Assembly (NCBI GenBank): GCA_900541645.1
Contig: UQKQ01000004.1
Span: 1 to 64,000 of the forward strand
Source of the DNA: an uncultured Collinsella sp.
Lineage (GTDB): Bacteria; Actinomycetota; Coriobacteriia; Coriobacteriales; Coriobacteriaceae
Direction: 5' to 3'
Length of the DNA: 64,000 bases
The position numbers were made by a program, and so were the translations under genes. Below are positions 53,817 through 60,667 of this stretch, one piece after another. Every line of letters begins with the position of its first letter. Position 1 is the first letter of the stretch. The notes under the pieces were generated by a model, which was given only the letters and a program-made list of their open reading frames with translations, was not told the DNA's origin and did not search any database.

Positions 53817-54206
53817 CTACGCGGACTTTATTTGATTCGCTTCCAGCCCTTCGCCTTCAGGCGCTGCAGCCTGAGCTTGGGAGAGCTCGGCCTGGTCGCG
53901 TGCCGTCTCCAGGATCTTCGAGCGCCTCTTCTCTGTGCTCTGCCGGTAGCAGTAGAGCAGCTCGCCCTCCTCGGGGCCGAGTTCATCGGCAAACCCATCA
54001 TTCAAGCCGGGCGGCCATCCGCAGAGGTCGTTTGGCGTACAACCAAATACTTCGGCTATCACGCATGCGTCCTCTGCGGTCAGTTTCACTTCACCTCGCT
54101 CGATGGATGCGTAGCGGCGTTCTTTCCATCCAAGGGCGCGGGCGGCGTCTGGCTGCTTCTTAAATCCAGCTGCCTCGCGCATCTTCTTTATTGAGAGCTC
54201 ATACAT
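53817..54206 (-). CDS. XRE-family repressor (cI-like)
   Basis: The 129-residue protein has an N-terminal helix-turn-helix (IKKMREAAGFKKQPDAARALGWKERRYASIERGEVKLTAEDACVIAEVFGCTPNDLCGWPP, about 6-68) and a polar helical C-terminus. The helix-turn-helix ends CTPNDLCGW, like the divergent Cro-like protein (CTPNDLMGW), so the two are related. GGGAGAG precedes ATG 54206. It likely holds the lysogenic state by binding the sites at 54233-54334. It lacks a LexA-type peptidase domain. Confidence 0.85.
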   Translation of the reverse strand: MYELSIKKMREAAGFKKQPDAARALGWKERRYASIERGEVKLTAEDACVIAEVFGCTPNDLCGWPPGLNDGFADELGPEEGELLYCYRQSTEKRRSKILETARDQAELSQAQAAAPEGEGLEANQIKSA

Positions 54207-54232
54207 ATATCTCTCCCTTCTTCATGCAGAAG

Positions 54233-54334
54233 TCTACGCGAAATGTGTATATCTATCAAGAAAGTTACTAGAATCATGTTGACAATACGTGAATCACGTA
54301 GATAATGGGTATCAGCAAACGCGAAACACGTAGA
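54233..54334. promoter_or_regulatory. Divergent promoter region with three operators
   Basis: TACGTGAATCACGTA at 54286-54300 lies between TTGACA (54279-54284) and GATAAT (54301-54306), a near-consensus rightward promoter with a 16-base spacer. Two related sites, ACGCGAAACACGTAGA at 54319-54334 and the inverted form TCTACGCGAAATGTGT at 54233-54248, share the half-site CGTAGA. They lie between the divergent repressor and Cro-like genes and are the likely lysogeny switch. Confidence 0.75.
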
Positions 54335-54356
54335 TTGCTTGAACGGAGGTACATGA

Positions 54357-54587
54357 ATGACGGATATTTGCACACGAGTCGCCCATAACCTGCGCGTGGC
54401 CATGGCCCACGCCGACATCAAGACTGCTGAGGAGCTTTCCGCGGCTTCGGGCGTGTCGGTCTACAGCATCCGCAACTATCTGGCCAAGGCCTCGGCGCCT
54501 TCGCTCGAGAGCCTCGCGGCTTTGGGGTTGGCCCTCGGCTGCACGCCCAACGACCTGATGGGCTGGAACACGGACGAGGCCGCGTAG
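54357..54587 (+). CDS. Cro-like helix-turn-helix protein
   Basis: The 76-residue protein is almost entirely an XRE helix-turn-helix (ICTRVAHNLRVAMAHADIKTAEELSAASGVSVYSIRNYLAKASAPSLESLAALGLALGCTPNDLMGW). It is divergent to the repressor and first gene of the rightward operon, the Cro position. GGAGG is seven bases before ATG 54357; ATG 54353 is out of frame. Confidence 0.85.
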   Translation: MTDICTRVAHNLRVAMAHADIKTAEELSAASGVSVYSIRNYLAKASAPSLESLAALGLALGCTPNDLMGWNTDEAA

Positions 54588-54635
54588 CCGCGGCGCGCTA
54601 ACGAACTGCTGAAAGGAGAAGGGCATGATCACCAG

Positions 54636-54926
54636 GTGTTCACGTTCAGGGAGAGGGGCGGCATCCTCTGCGAGACGGCGGAGAGCCTCAGGCGCAGGAT
54701 CCGGGCGGAGTTCCTATTTACCGAGGACCTCGACATCGACCTCGTCGAGACCTCGGCGGCCGAGCTGGGAGAGCTCCACGGTTGGGCCTACACGGTCTTC
54801 AGCGAGGCCACCGTCAGGGTGAAGGGGAAGGGCTACCTGTGGCGCGGCGGAATGCTCTTACGTGTGCCCGCCATCGACGAGGAATGGCCGGGCGTGCCCA
54901 TGGAGGATCTGGAGGAAGAGGAATGA
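54636..54926 (+). CDS. Hypothetical small acidic protein, uncertain start
   Basis: The frame encodes FTFRERGGILCETAESLRRRIRAEFLFTEDLDIDLVETSAAELGELHGWAYTVF... with a normal acidic C-terminus EDLEEEE and overlaps the next gene by ATGA, so it is coding. Its only start is GTG 54636, about 14 bases from the AAAGGAGAAGGG site. That site is well placed for ATG 54625, which opens a different frame and yields a non-protein-like Arg/Ala-rich product. A single missing base between 54625 and 54636 would reconcile the two. No family recognised. Confidence 0.6.
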   Translation: MFTFRERGGILCETAESLRRRIRAEFLFTEDLDIDLVETSAAELGELHGWAYTVFSEATVRVKGKGYLWRGGMLLRVPAIDEEWPGVPMEDLEEEE

Positions 54927-55198
54927 CGGGGAAGAGCTACGAGCTGCCCGACGACATCACGAACCCGAACGGCATGGTGACGTGGGCGGACGAGGACCTC
55001 GTGTGGCACACGGAGGTGTTCAAGTTCCTGGCGGACGCGCGCGACGCGTTCCGCGAGCACGTACAGGCCGGCGACGTTGCCTACCTCGCATGCATGGTGG
55101 AACTCGACCGCAGGCAGGCGTGCGACCCGGTGGCCTACGACGTCATGGAGATCGACCCCGCGCCGGGCGAGTGGCCGTTCGGCCGCGGTCGCGAATGA
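54923..55198 (+). CDS. Hypothetical small acidic protein
   Basis: The 91-residue protein (MTGKSYELPDDITNPNG..., helix HTEVFKFLADARDAFREHVQAGDVAYLACMVELDRRQAC) is acidic and soluble. The ATG overlaps the previous stop (ATGA) and GGAGGAAGAGG precedes it. No family recognised; part of the early prophage operon. Confidence 0.7.
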   Translation: MTGKSYELPDDITNPNGMVTWADEDLVWHTEVFKFLADARDAFREHVQAGDVAYLACMVELDRRQACDPVAYDVMEIDPAPGEWPFGRGRE

Positions 55199-55344
55199 CC
55201 CGGGCGCTGCTGGCCTCGGCCGTCGTGATGGACGCCGCCGGCTGGATGTGCGCCGCACAGGGGGCCTATGGCCTGGCGCGGATGTGCTTCTCGGCCGCGC
55301 TGCCGTTCATCGCGGCGTGGGCGCTCGCCTCGCTCCGGGGCTGA
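55195..55344 (+). CDS. Small membrane protein
   Basis: The 49-residue product (RALLASAVVMDAAGWMCAAQGAYGLARMCFSAALPFIAAWALASLRG) has two short hydrophobic stretches. It starts by ATGA overlap with the previous gene, which supports translation. No family recognised. Confidence 0.55.
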   Translation: MTRALLASAVVMDAAGWMCAAQGAYGLARMCFSAALPFIAAWALASLRG

Positions 55345-55458
55345 GGCCCCTTCCCCGAGGCGGCACCGGTCCCGGCGGGCTCCGTTAACCATCCGCCGGG
55401 CGTTCCAGCCGGTGCCGTGTCGGGGGAGGGTCCGCCCTACGCCCGACCCAAAAAAAGA

Positions 55459-55492
55459 GCCTCCCGCAGCGTTAGGACCGTACGCGGGAGGC
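55459..55492 (-). terminator. Minus-strand terminator inside a plus-strand operon
   Basis: GCCTCCCGC at 55459-55467 pairs with GCGGGAGGC at 55484-55492. On the minus strand the hairpin is followed by CTC and seven T residues (the A-run at 55450-55456), a textbook rho-independent terminator. No minus-strand gene reads into it within the window. The remaining 55345-55500 contains no gene I can support. Confidence 0.75.
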
Positions 55493-55513
55493 CGACCTGA
55501 AAGGAGGTCATCC

Positions 55514-55774
55514 ATGGATGATACCAGCAAGAAGCCCCAGACGTTCCGAGCACTTGCCGCCGAGCTCAAGTTGCCGCGCAAGCTGCTGTACACGCTCGAC
55601 GAGGTGTCGCGCGTGCTTGGGGTGCCCTACAACACCCTTAGAGACGAATGCAACGCGCGCAGGCTCACCTACTGCCTGCCCGACGGCCGCTGCCGCGGCT
55701 ACCTGGTGCGCCCCGAGTGGGTCGACGAGTGGATCGAGGAGGGAACCCATGAGCGAGATTCTTTTGCTGCTTAG
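55514..55774 (+). CDS. Helix-turn-helix domain protein (excisionase/MerR-like)
   Basis: The 86-residue protein contains LYTLDEVSRVLGVPYNTLRDECNARRLTYCLPDGRCRGYLVRPEWVDEWIEE (about 28-80), the helix-turn-helix plus wing seen in excisionase-type DNA-binding proteins. AAAGGAGG is nine bases before the ATG. It could act as an excisionase for one of the two integrases, but that is inference. Confidence 0.75.
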   Translation: MDDTSKKPQTFRALAAELKLPRKLLYTLDEVSRVLGVPYNTLRDECNARRLTYCLPDGRCRGYLVRPEWVDEWIEEGTHERDSFAA

Positions 55775-55907
55775 CGACCGGGTGTCGGCCTGGTGGGGAA
55801 CGCTGTCCGAGCGCGTGCGCAGCGTGGCGTGCGCCGTCGCGATGCTCTCGCTTCTGGCCATAGCCGGCGCCATCGAGGGGACCGCCCCGAGCGGGATGTA
55901 CTACTAA
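55749..55907 (+). CDS. Small single-span membrane protein
   Basis: The 52-residue product MSEILLLLSDRVSAWWGTLSERV... carries one strong hydrophobic segment (SVACAVAMLSLLAIAGAI, about 25-42). It overlaps the previous gene by 26 bases and ends 17 bases before the ParB-like gene. No family recognised. Confidence 0.6.
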   Translation: MSEILLLLSDRVSAWWGTLSERVRSVACAVAMLSLLAIAGAIEGTAPSGMYY

Positions 55908-55924
55908 CTACTAGGAGGAATGAC

Positions 55925-57154
55925 ATGCAGTTTGAGAAGAGGCAGGTTCGCCTGGGCGACATCCGCCCGAGCTCGCAGAACCCGCGCGAGGACTTCGGCG
56001 ACATCGGCGCCCTGGCCCGCAGCATCGAGGCGACCGGCGGCGAGCCGCTGAACCCGCCCGTGGTCGTGGCGGACGGCAACGTGTTCCGTATCGTCGACGG
56101 CGAGCGCCGCTACCGAGCGCTGTCGTCCATCTACGGGGAGGACCGCGAGGTGTCCGCGCTGGTGGCGGAGAGCATGGACGAGGCCAACGAGCTCGTGGCC
56201 ATGCTCGCCACCGACGACAAGCGTCAGCTGACCGAGGCCGAGCGCGCACGCGGCGTGCAGCAGATGCTCGTGCTTGGCGTCGACGAGCAGCGCATCGAGC
56301 GCGCCAGCCGAGCCACCGCCAGGCAGATTCGCGCGGCGCGCAGGCTGCGCGGGAGTATCGAGGGCCGCCAGGTGACGCTGGAGCAGCTCGAGGCGGCGTC
56401 CGCCTTCGACGACGAGAAGGACATCGAGGCGGTCCTCGCCGCCGGTGACGGCTGGGCGGGCAAGGCAGACCAGATCCGCCGCCGCAACGAGCGCGAGGAG
56501 GCCAAGGCCGAGGACTACGACGCGTTCGGCGACGCGGGCATCCCGGTCGTGAAGGAAAAGCCCGAGGGGTTCGTCTACAAGGACTGGGCCAAACCCGGCC
56601 TCGTTGCCGCGAAGCTCGAGGCGAAGGAGTTTGCCGCCGGCACCGTTGCCGTGTGGGATGACTACTACTGGGAATTCTTCACTCCGAAGGGCGGCGAGGA
56701 CGCCGAGCCCGAGAAGACCGAGGAGGAGATCAGAGCCGAGCAGGAGGCCGCGCGCGAGGAAGCCGCGCTCAAGGACATGTACGGGCGCATGGTCGACTTC
56801 ACCGCGGACGGAGCCTTCGTTGTGTGCGATGGCATTGCGCGGCATGTGCTCGAGAACCGCATAGTTCCGGTTGGATTGTCCGACACGATGGGCGAAGAGC
56901 GCCTCCAGCAGGCGCGAGACAGGTTCATGGCACGTCTCGGAGCGACGGATCCCGGGAAGTACGAGGCCGGCTGCAGCCTCATGCGCATAGCCAAGAACAT
57001 GGCCCAGCTCAACAGCAGCTATAGCGGCGACGATGCCGGGGAATGGCTCGGCCACTGGAAGCTGTTCCGCTCGGCGGGCTTCGAGCCCGGCGGGGACGAC
57101 GAGTGGCTCATGGCGAGGGTGAATGCGAGTGTCCAGGAGGAGAAGGATGAGTAG
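55925..57154 (+). CDS. ParB/Spo0J-like nuclease-domain protein
   Basis: The 409-residue protein begins with a ParB N-terminal domain (VRLGDIRPSSQNPREDFGDIGALARSIEATGGEPLNPPVVVADGNVFRIVDGERRYRAL), including the arginine-rich GERRYRA motif, followed by a KorB-type helix-turn-helix region (LTEAERARGVQQMLVLGVDEQRIERASRATARQIRAARRLRG). The rest is an acidic helical region and a C-terminal domain of unknown type. No parA is adjacent, so a role in replication, genome handling or transcription is as likely as partition. AGGAGG precedes ATG 55925. It overlaps the next gene by eight bases. Confidence 0.82.
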   Translation: MQFEKRQVRLGDIRPSSQNPREDFGDIGALARSIEATGGEPLNPPVVVADGNVFRIVDGERRYRALSSIYGEDREVSALVAESMDEANELVAMLATDDKRQLTEAERARGVQQMLVLGVDEQRIERASRATARQIRAARRLRGSIEGRQVTLEQLEAASAFDDEKDIEAVLAAGDGWAGKADQIRRRNEREEAKAEDYDAFGDAGIPVVKEKPEGFVYKDWAKPGLVAAKLEAKEFAAGTVAVWDDYYWEFFTPKGGEDAEPEKTEEEIRAEQEAAREEAALKDMYGRMVDFTADGAFVVCDGIARHVLENRIVPVGLSDTMGEERLQQARDRFMARLGATDPGKYEAGCSLMRIAKNMAQLNSSYSGDDAGEWLGHWKLFRSAGFEPGGDDEWLMARVNASVQEEKDE

Positions 57155-57503
57155 CGAGGATGAGAACTACGTCACGGTGACGGTGAGGGCCAGGGGGCGC
57201 GAGGTGGCGGTCCCCTGCCGCGAGGCCGTGGTGGTCACGATGCGCCCGGGCGGCGTGCCGGGGCCCGCGATTCATGTCGGCGACCTCGACCCGGAGTCGC
57301 TCCCGGTCCTCGCCGAGGCCGCTGTCTCCGAGCTGGTCTCATTCGGCGTGAGGGCCGGCATACCCGAGGACCGCGCGCGCATCGAGCTCGTCTACGCGGC
57401 GGTGCACGGCGGGTACTCGGAGGAGGACGAGCGCGAGGCGGTCCAATACGACCTGAGTATCGATGCGGGCGAGGAGTCTGGCAAGGAGGAGAAGGATGAG
57501 TAG
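57147..57503 (+). CDS. Hypothetical protein, duplicate pair member 1
   Basis: The 118-residue protein (MSSEDENYVTVTVRARGREVAVP...) has two short strands and a helix pair (LAEAAVSELVSFGVRAGIPEDRARIELVYAAV) ending with an acidic SGKEEKDE tail. It overlaps the ParB-like gene by ATGAGTAG. The helix region resembles that of the next gene (RLVSESVRVMVGLGIDETEARGQVMLAAV), so they are paralogues. No family recognised. Confidence 0.7.
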   Translation: MSSEDENYVTVTVRARGREVAVPCREAVVVTMRPGGVPGPAIHVGDLDPESLPVLAEAAVSELVSFGVRAGIPEDRARIELVYAAVHGGYSEEDEREAVQYDLSIDAGEESGKEEKDE

Positions 57504-57849
57504 CGAAGAGCCGAAGATGAAGGTGACGATCGGGCGCGAGAACGTCGAGCCCGTGGAGCTCGAGGTGAACGCCATCGTCTGCGCCGGAGATACCGATGAC
57601 GGCGTGCTGGTCTTTGCGGGAGGCTATATGACCCAGTACACCGCCCTTGGCGTCATGCGTCGGCTTGTCAGCGAGTCCGTCAGGGTCATGGTCGGCCTCG
57701 GGATCGACGAGACCGAGGCCAGGGGCCAGGTCATGCTCGCGGCGGTCAGTCCCTCCGACGCCCACAAGCTGCTCCTGGACGTCGACCTCGACGACCGCGA
57801 CAGGATCGCGCATATCGCCAAGGAGCTCGCCGCCAGTGCCGACCTCTAG
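57496..57849 (+). CDS. Hypothetical protein, duplicate pair member 2
   Basis: The 117-residue protein starts with the same ATGAGTAGCGA junction as the previous gene, overlapping its end. Strands (MKVTIGRENVEPVELEVNAIVCAGD) are followed by the helix pair shared with the first member. The second integrase starts 14 bases before its stop. No family recognised. Confidence 0.7.
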   Translation: MSSEEPKMKVTIGRENVEPVELEVNAIVCAGDTDDGVLVFAGGYMTQYTALGVMRRLVSESVRVMVGLGIDETEARGQVMLAAVSPSDAHKLLLDVDLDDRDRIAHIAKELAASADL

Positions 57850-59029
57850 CGAGCTCCGGGCGGTCGTGCAGCGCGGGGCGGACGGGCGCTGGTTCGCCCG
57901 CCCCTACATGGGCACCGACCGCGTGACCGGTAGGCGGATCAGGCCGTACAGGTCGTGGGACGCGGAGCTGACGCGCGAGCAGGCCCAGGCCGAGTGCGAC
58001 AGGTGGGCGGCCACGTTCGACCCGTCGTCGGCCCGGGACAGCTCGAAGCGCCTGTCCTCGATGCTCGAGACGTACATCTCCGACCCCGTCAACGGCCTGT
58101 CCGACAACTCCGTGGCCACGTACCGCAGCGTGGTCAGGACGATGGTGGAGCCGACTATCGGGCGCCTGCCTTACGACCAGCTTGAACCATGGGACGTGTC
58201 GGCGGCGTACCGCATGCTGCTCGCCCCCAGGAGCGGCAAGGGGCTGTCGCCCAAGACGCTGCTCAAGATGCACGCGCTGCTCAAGGGTGCCTACCGCTCG
58301 TGGCTGCCGGCGCTGGGCCGCGACATCATGCTCGACGTCCCCGCGCCCTCGCCCGACCCCGTGGAGCCGTTCGCGCTGTCCGAGCTCGATACCGACGAGC
58401 TCTCCCGGGCGCTGGCCTCCGCCATGTCCTCGCGATCTGCTTCTGCCGCCAACGTCTCGCGGCGCACCGAGGCCATGGCCGCCTACCTCGCCCTCAACAC
58501 GGGTCTTCGCTGCGGGGAGATCTGCGGGCTGCAGCGCCGAGACTGGCGCCGCTCCCTGCACGACCTGCACGTCGTGGGGCAGGCGGTCGAGCACCCCGAG
58601 CTGCACCGGCAGGCCTACACCAAGGGCAGGCGCGTGCGCAACGTGGCGCTCGCCCCGGCGGTGGAGGCGCAGCTGCAGCGCCACCTGGAGTGGCAGGACA
58701 CGTGGCTCTCGCGCAAGGGACCGGCGGCGATGGTGGTGACCTTCGGGCCGGCAGGCGGCATCGCGCGCCCGTCCACCGTGACGAGCCGCTTCAAGTCGCT
58801 CGCGAGGGGCCTGGGGCTGCCGGAGGAGACGGTGTTCCACTCGCTGAGGCACACGCACGCCTCATGGCTGCTCATGAACGGGTTCGACATGAGGACCATC
58901 CAGGAGCGCCTGGGGCACGCGAGCGTCAAGACGACGCTCGACATCTACGGCTCGGTCATGCCGGGCCGCGACCAGGCCGCCGCCGCGGCCTTTACCGATT
59001 CGATCTACGGAGGTGAGACGGATGAATAA
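57836..59029 (+). CDS. Tyrosine recombinase/integrase, canonical
   Basis: The 397-residue integrase has a basic N-terminus (GADGRWFARPYMGTDRVTGRRIRPYRSW), a core-binding domain (about 70-175) and a full catalytic set R225, K263, H335, R338, H361 and Y371 (FHSLRHTHASWLLM; LGHASVKTTLDIYGSV). The start is GTG 57836 with AAGGAG ten bases upstream, inside the previous gene. It lies in the middle of the early operon, not at an element end. The conserved active site contrasts with that of the integrase at 50439. Confidence 0.88.
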   Translation: MPTSSELRAVVQRGADGRWFARPYMGTDRVTGRRIRPYRSWDAELTREQAQAECDRWAATFDPSSARDSSKRLSSMLETYISDPVNGLSDNSVATYRSVVRTMVEPTIGRLPYDQLEPWDVSAAYRMLLAPRSGKGLSPKTLLKMHALLKGAYRSWLPALGRDIMLDVPAPSPDPVEPFALSELDTDELSRALASAMSSRSASAANVSRRTEAMAAYLALNTGLRCGEICGLQRRDWRRSLHDLHVVGQAVEHPELHRQAYTKGRRVRNVALAPAVEAQLQRHLEWQDTWLSRKGPAAMVVTFGPAGGIARPSTVTSRFKSLARGLGLPEETVFHSLRHTHASWLLMNGFDMRTIQERLGHASVKTTLDIYGSVMPGRDQAAAAAFTDSIYGGETDE

Positions 59030-59681
59030 CTTCAACTTCAACAGGGACTTCTACGAGGGCTGCCGCGCCCTGGGCGACAGGGAGGGCATGGCGCTCGCGT
59101 GGGCGATGCTGCGCTACGGCTACGAGGGCGCCGAGCCCAAGCTGAAGCCCACCACCATGGCGGCGTTCACTTTCGCGAGGGGCCGCATCGATGCCATGGT
59201 CAACGGCAGCCTTGGGGGGAAGGCGAGGGCTGCCAAGGCGGGCGGCATTGCCACTACCCAAGGGGGTAGCCAAGGGGGTAGCCAAGGGGGTAGCCAGCAG
59301 GGTAGCCAACAGAAAGAGAAGGAGAAGGAGATAACCCTAGCGGGTTATAGCGCGGCCCGCCAAACCCATGACGACTTCGAGCCCCCGTCGGTGGAGGAGG
59401 TGGAGGCGTACTTCGCCGCGAACTGCCTCCGCGGCGACCCGGTCCAGTTCCTCGATCACTACGCCGCGCAGGGCTGGACGCTGTCGAACGGCCTGCCGGT
59501 GACCGACGTGTGGGCGCTCGCCCGCAACTGGAGCCGCAGGCAGGTCGGCTTCGACGCGCAGCGCAAGGCGCGGGGCGGGCAGACCTCCCAGGAGGTCGAG
59601 CGCGTCGCCGTGTGGCGGCCCGCCGAGACCGAGGACGACGTCATCGCCGCCCTAGAGCGGGAGCTGGGTGAGGCGTCATGA
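59022..59681 (+). CDS. DUF6291-like/replication-associated prophage protein
   Basis: The 219-residue protein starts NFNFNRDFYEGCRALGDREGMALAWAMLRYGYEGAEPKL, the DUF6291-type N-terminus found in phage replication regions, then a Gly/Ser/Gln repeat (QGGSQGGSQGGSQQGS) linker at about 80-95 and a C-terminal domain (SVEEVEAYFAANCLRGDPVQFLDHYAAQGWTLSNGLPVTDVWALARNWSRR) typical of DnaD-like/helicase-loader companions. GGAGG is nine bases upstream of the ATG, which overlaps the integrase stop. Confidence 0.65.
   Translation: MNNFNFNRDFYEGCRALGDREGMALAWAMLRYGYEGAEPKLKPTTMAAFTFARGRIDAMVNGSLGGKARAAKAGGIATTQGGSQGGSQGGSQQGSQQKEKEKEITLAGYSAARQTHDDFEPPSVEEVEAYFAANCLRGDPVQFLDHYAAQGWTLSNGLPVTDVWALARNWSRRQVGFDAQRKARGGQTSQEVERVAVWRPAETEDDVIAALERELGEAS
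59258..59305 (+). repeat. 12-bp tandem repeat inside the DUF6291-like gene
   Basis: CCAAGGGGGTAG occurs three times in tandem and a fourth degenerate copy CCAGCAGGGTAG follows. Each unit keeps frame and encodes QGGS or QQGS, so copy changes alter only linker length. Confidence 0.85.
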
Positions 59682-60013
59682 TCACCCTCAGGGAGATGCT
59701 CGAGGGCTTCGACCCCGCAGCCGGCCGGCCGCTCGACGTGACGCGGATCTACATGGCCAACGTCATCAGCGCCGACGAGGGCGCGCGCCTGGCCAAGAAG
59801 CAGAAGCTCGACGAGTACCGCGCCCGCAAGCGCGCCAAGGAGGACCTGCGGATGGACATCGCCGCCATCGCGAGGGGCGAGGAGCCGCGCTGGAGGTATG
59901 CCAAAGGTGTGCCAACGGCGGCGGGGCAGCTGGGCCAGCAGGCGATTGGGTTCCCGCCGCTAGAGGGCGGAAACGGGGCCGGCGGGGGAGTCCCCGCGGC
60001 AAAGAACACCTAA
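59678..60013 (+). CDS. Hypothetical protein
   Basis: The 111-residue protein (MITLREMLEGFDPAAGRPLDVTRIYMANVISADEGARLAKKQKLDEYRARKRAKEDLRMDIAAIARGEEPRWRY) has a basic, helical middle part and a Gly-rich C-terminus. The ATG overlaps the previous stop (ATGA). No family recognised; likely a nucleic-acid-binding small protein given its charge, but this is weak. Confidence 0.7.
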   Translation: MITLREMLEGFDPAAGRPLDVTRIYMANVISADEGARLAKKQKLDEYRARKRAKEDLRMDIAAIARGEEPRWRYAKGVPTAAGQLGQQAIGFPPLEGGNGAGGGVPAAKNT

Positions 60014-60042
60014 TTCTTTTGAGAAGGAGAGTGAGAGAGGTT

Positions 60043-60366
60043 TTGACCGAGATCTCAGCGGTGATGAGGGCCTACCGGGACGCCCTCGACAGGCACCGGA
60101 TTCCCTGGGCCGACGACACGTACGACACCGAGCGGGTGGGCGGCTACAGGCTGCGCATCGAGCGCACCGTGACCGTCCTGGACGAGCACCGGGTGAGCGT
60201 GATCTGGGGCTACCAGTGCCTGCCCGGGCGCGAGCCCACGGGCGTGACCATCGGCTACCCGGACTACCTCGAGGTGCAGTACGACCCCGTAAGCACCGAG
60301 CCGTTCATGGCCACGCTGGGCGACATCCTGGCCGAAATCTTCGGCGTGAGGGGTGAGTCCCGATGA
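60043..60366 (+). CDS. Hypothetical protein, start uncertain
   Basis: The frame encodes TEISAVMRAYRDALDRHRIPWADDTYDTERVGGYRLRIERTVTVLDEHRVSVIWGYQCLPGREPTGVTIGYPDYLEVQYDPVSTEPFMATLGDILAEIFG and is protein-like. Possible starts are TTG 60043 (AGAGG close upstream), GTG 60031 (SD abutting) or ATG 60064. It ends with ATGA overlap to the next gene. No family recognised. Confidence 0.6.
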   Translation: MTEISAVMRAYRDALDRHRIPWADDTYDTERVGGYRLRIERTVTVLDEHRVSVIWGYQCLPGREPTGVTIGYPDYLEVQYDPVSTEPFMATLGDILAEIFGVRGESR

Positions 60367-60578
60367 GCTACGCGTGCGGCCCCGCGGACTGGATCGACCT
60401 CGCCATCGGCAGGCTCGAGGACGCGAAGAGGTCGCTCAGGGAGTGCGACAGGCTGCGACAAGCTGCGACATGTCGCGATGTCTGCGAAGAGCTGCGCCAG
60501 GCGAGGCGATGCCTCAACAAGGCGCTGATCATGGTCGCGGAAGAGAAGGAAATCGAGAAGGATTGGAGTGCGAAATGA
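60363..60578 (+). CDS. Hypothetical small helical protein
   Basis: The 71-residue protein is helical and basic (IDLAIGRLEDAKRSLRECDRLRQAATCRDVCEELRQARRCLNKALIMVAEEKE) with four Cys. Both ends overlap neighbours by ATGA. No family recognised. Confidence 0.65.
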   Translation: MSYACGPADWIDLAIGRLEDAKRSLRECDRLRQAATCRDVCEELRQARRCLNKALIMVAEEKEIEKDWSAK

Positions 60579-60667
60579 GAGAAGTCCCACTTCCCAGGGA
60601 CCATGAGGGTCGCGAGATAGATGTCATAGCGCGCATCCACAAGCTGAGGGGTGAGCAGGATGCCTAA
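60575..60667 (+). CDS. Very small ORF coupled to the radical SAM gene
   Basis: A 30-codon frame (MREVPLPRDHEGREIDVIARIHKLRGEQDA) starts by ATGA overlap and ends eight bases inside the start of the radical SAM gene. The overlapping junctions on both sides support translation, possibly as a coupling leader. No family recognised. Confidence 0.45.
   Translation: MREVPLPRDHEGREIDVIARIHKLRGEQDA

Noticed and set aside
58189..59016. Open frames overlapping the second integrase in other plus-strand frames
   Set aside because: They are Arg/Ala/Pro/Gly-rich shadows of high-GC codons and lack starts with ribosome-binding sites.
59258..59305. CRISPR-like short repeats
   Set aside because: The 12-bp units are contiguous without spacers and lie inside a coding frame.
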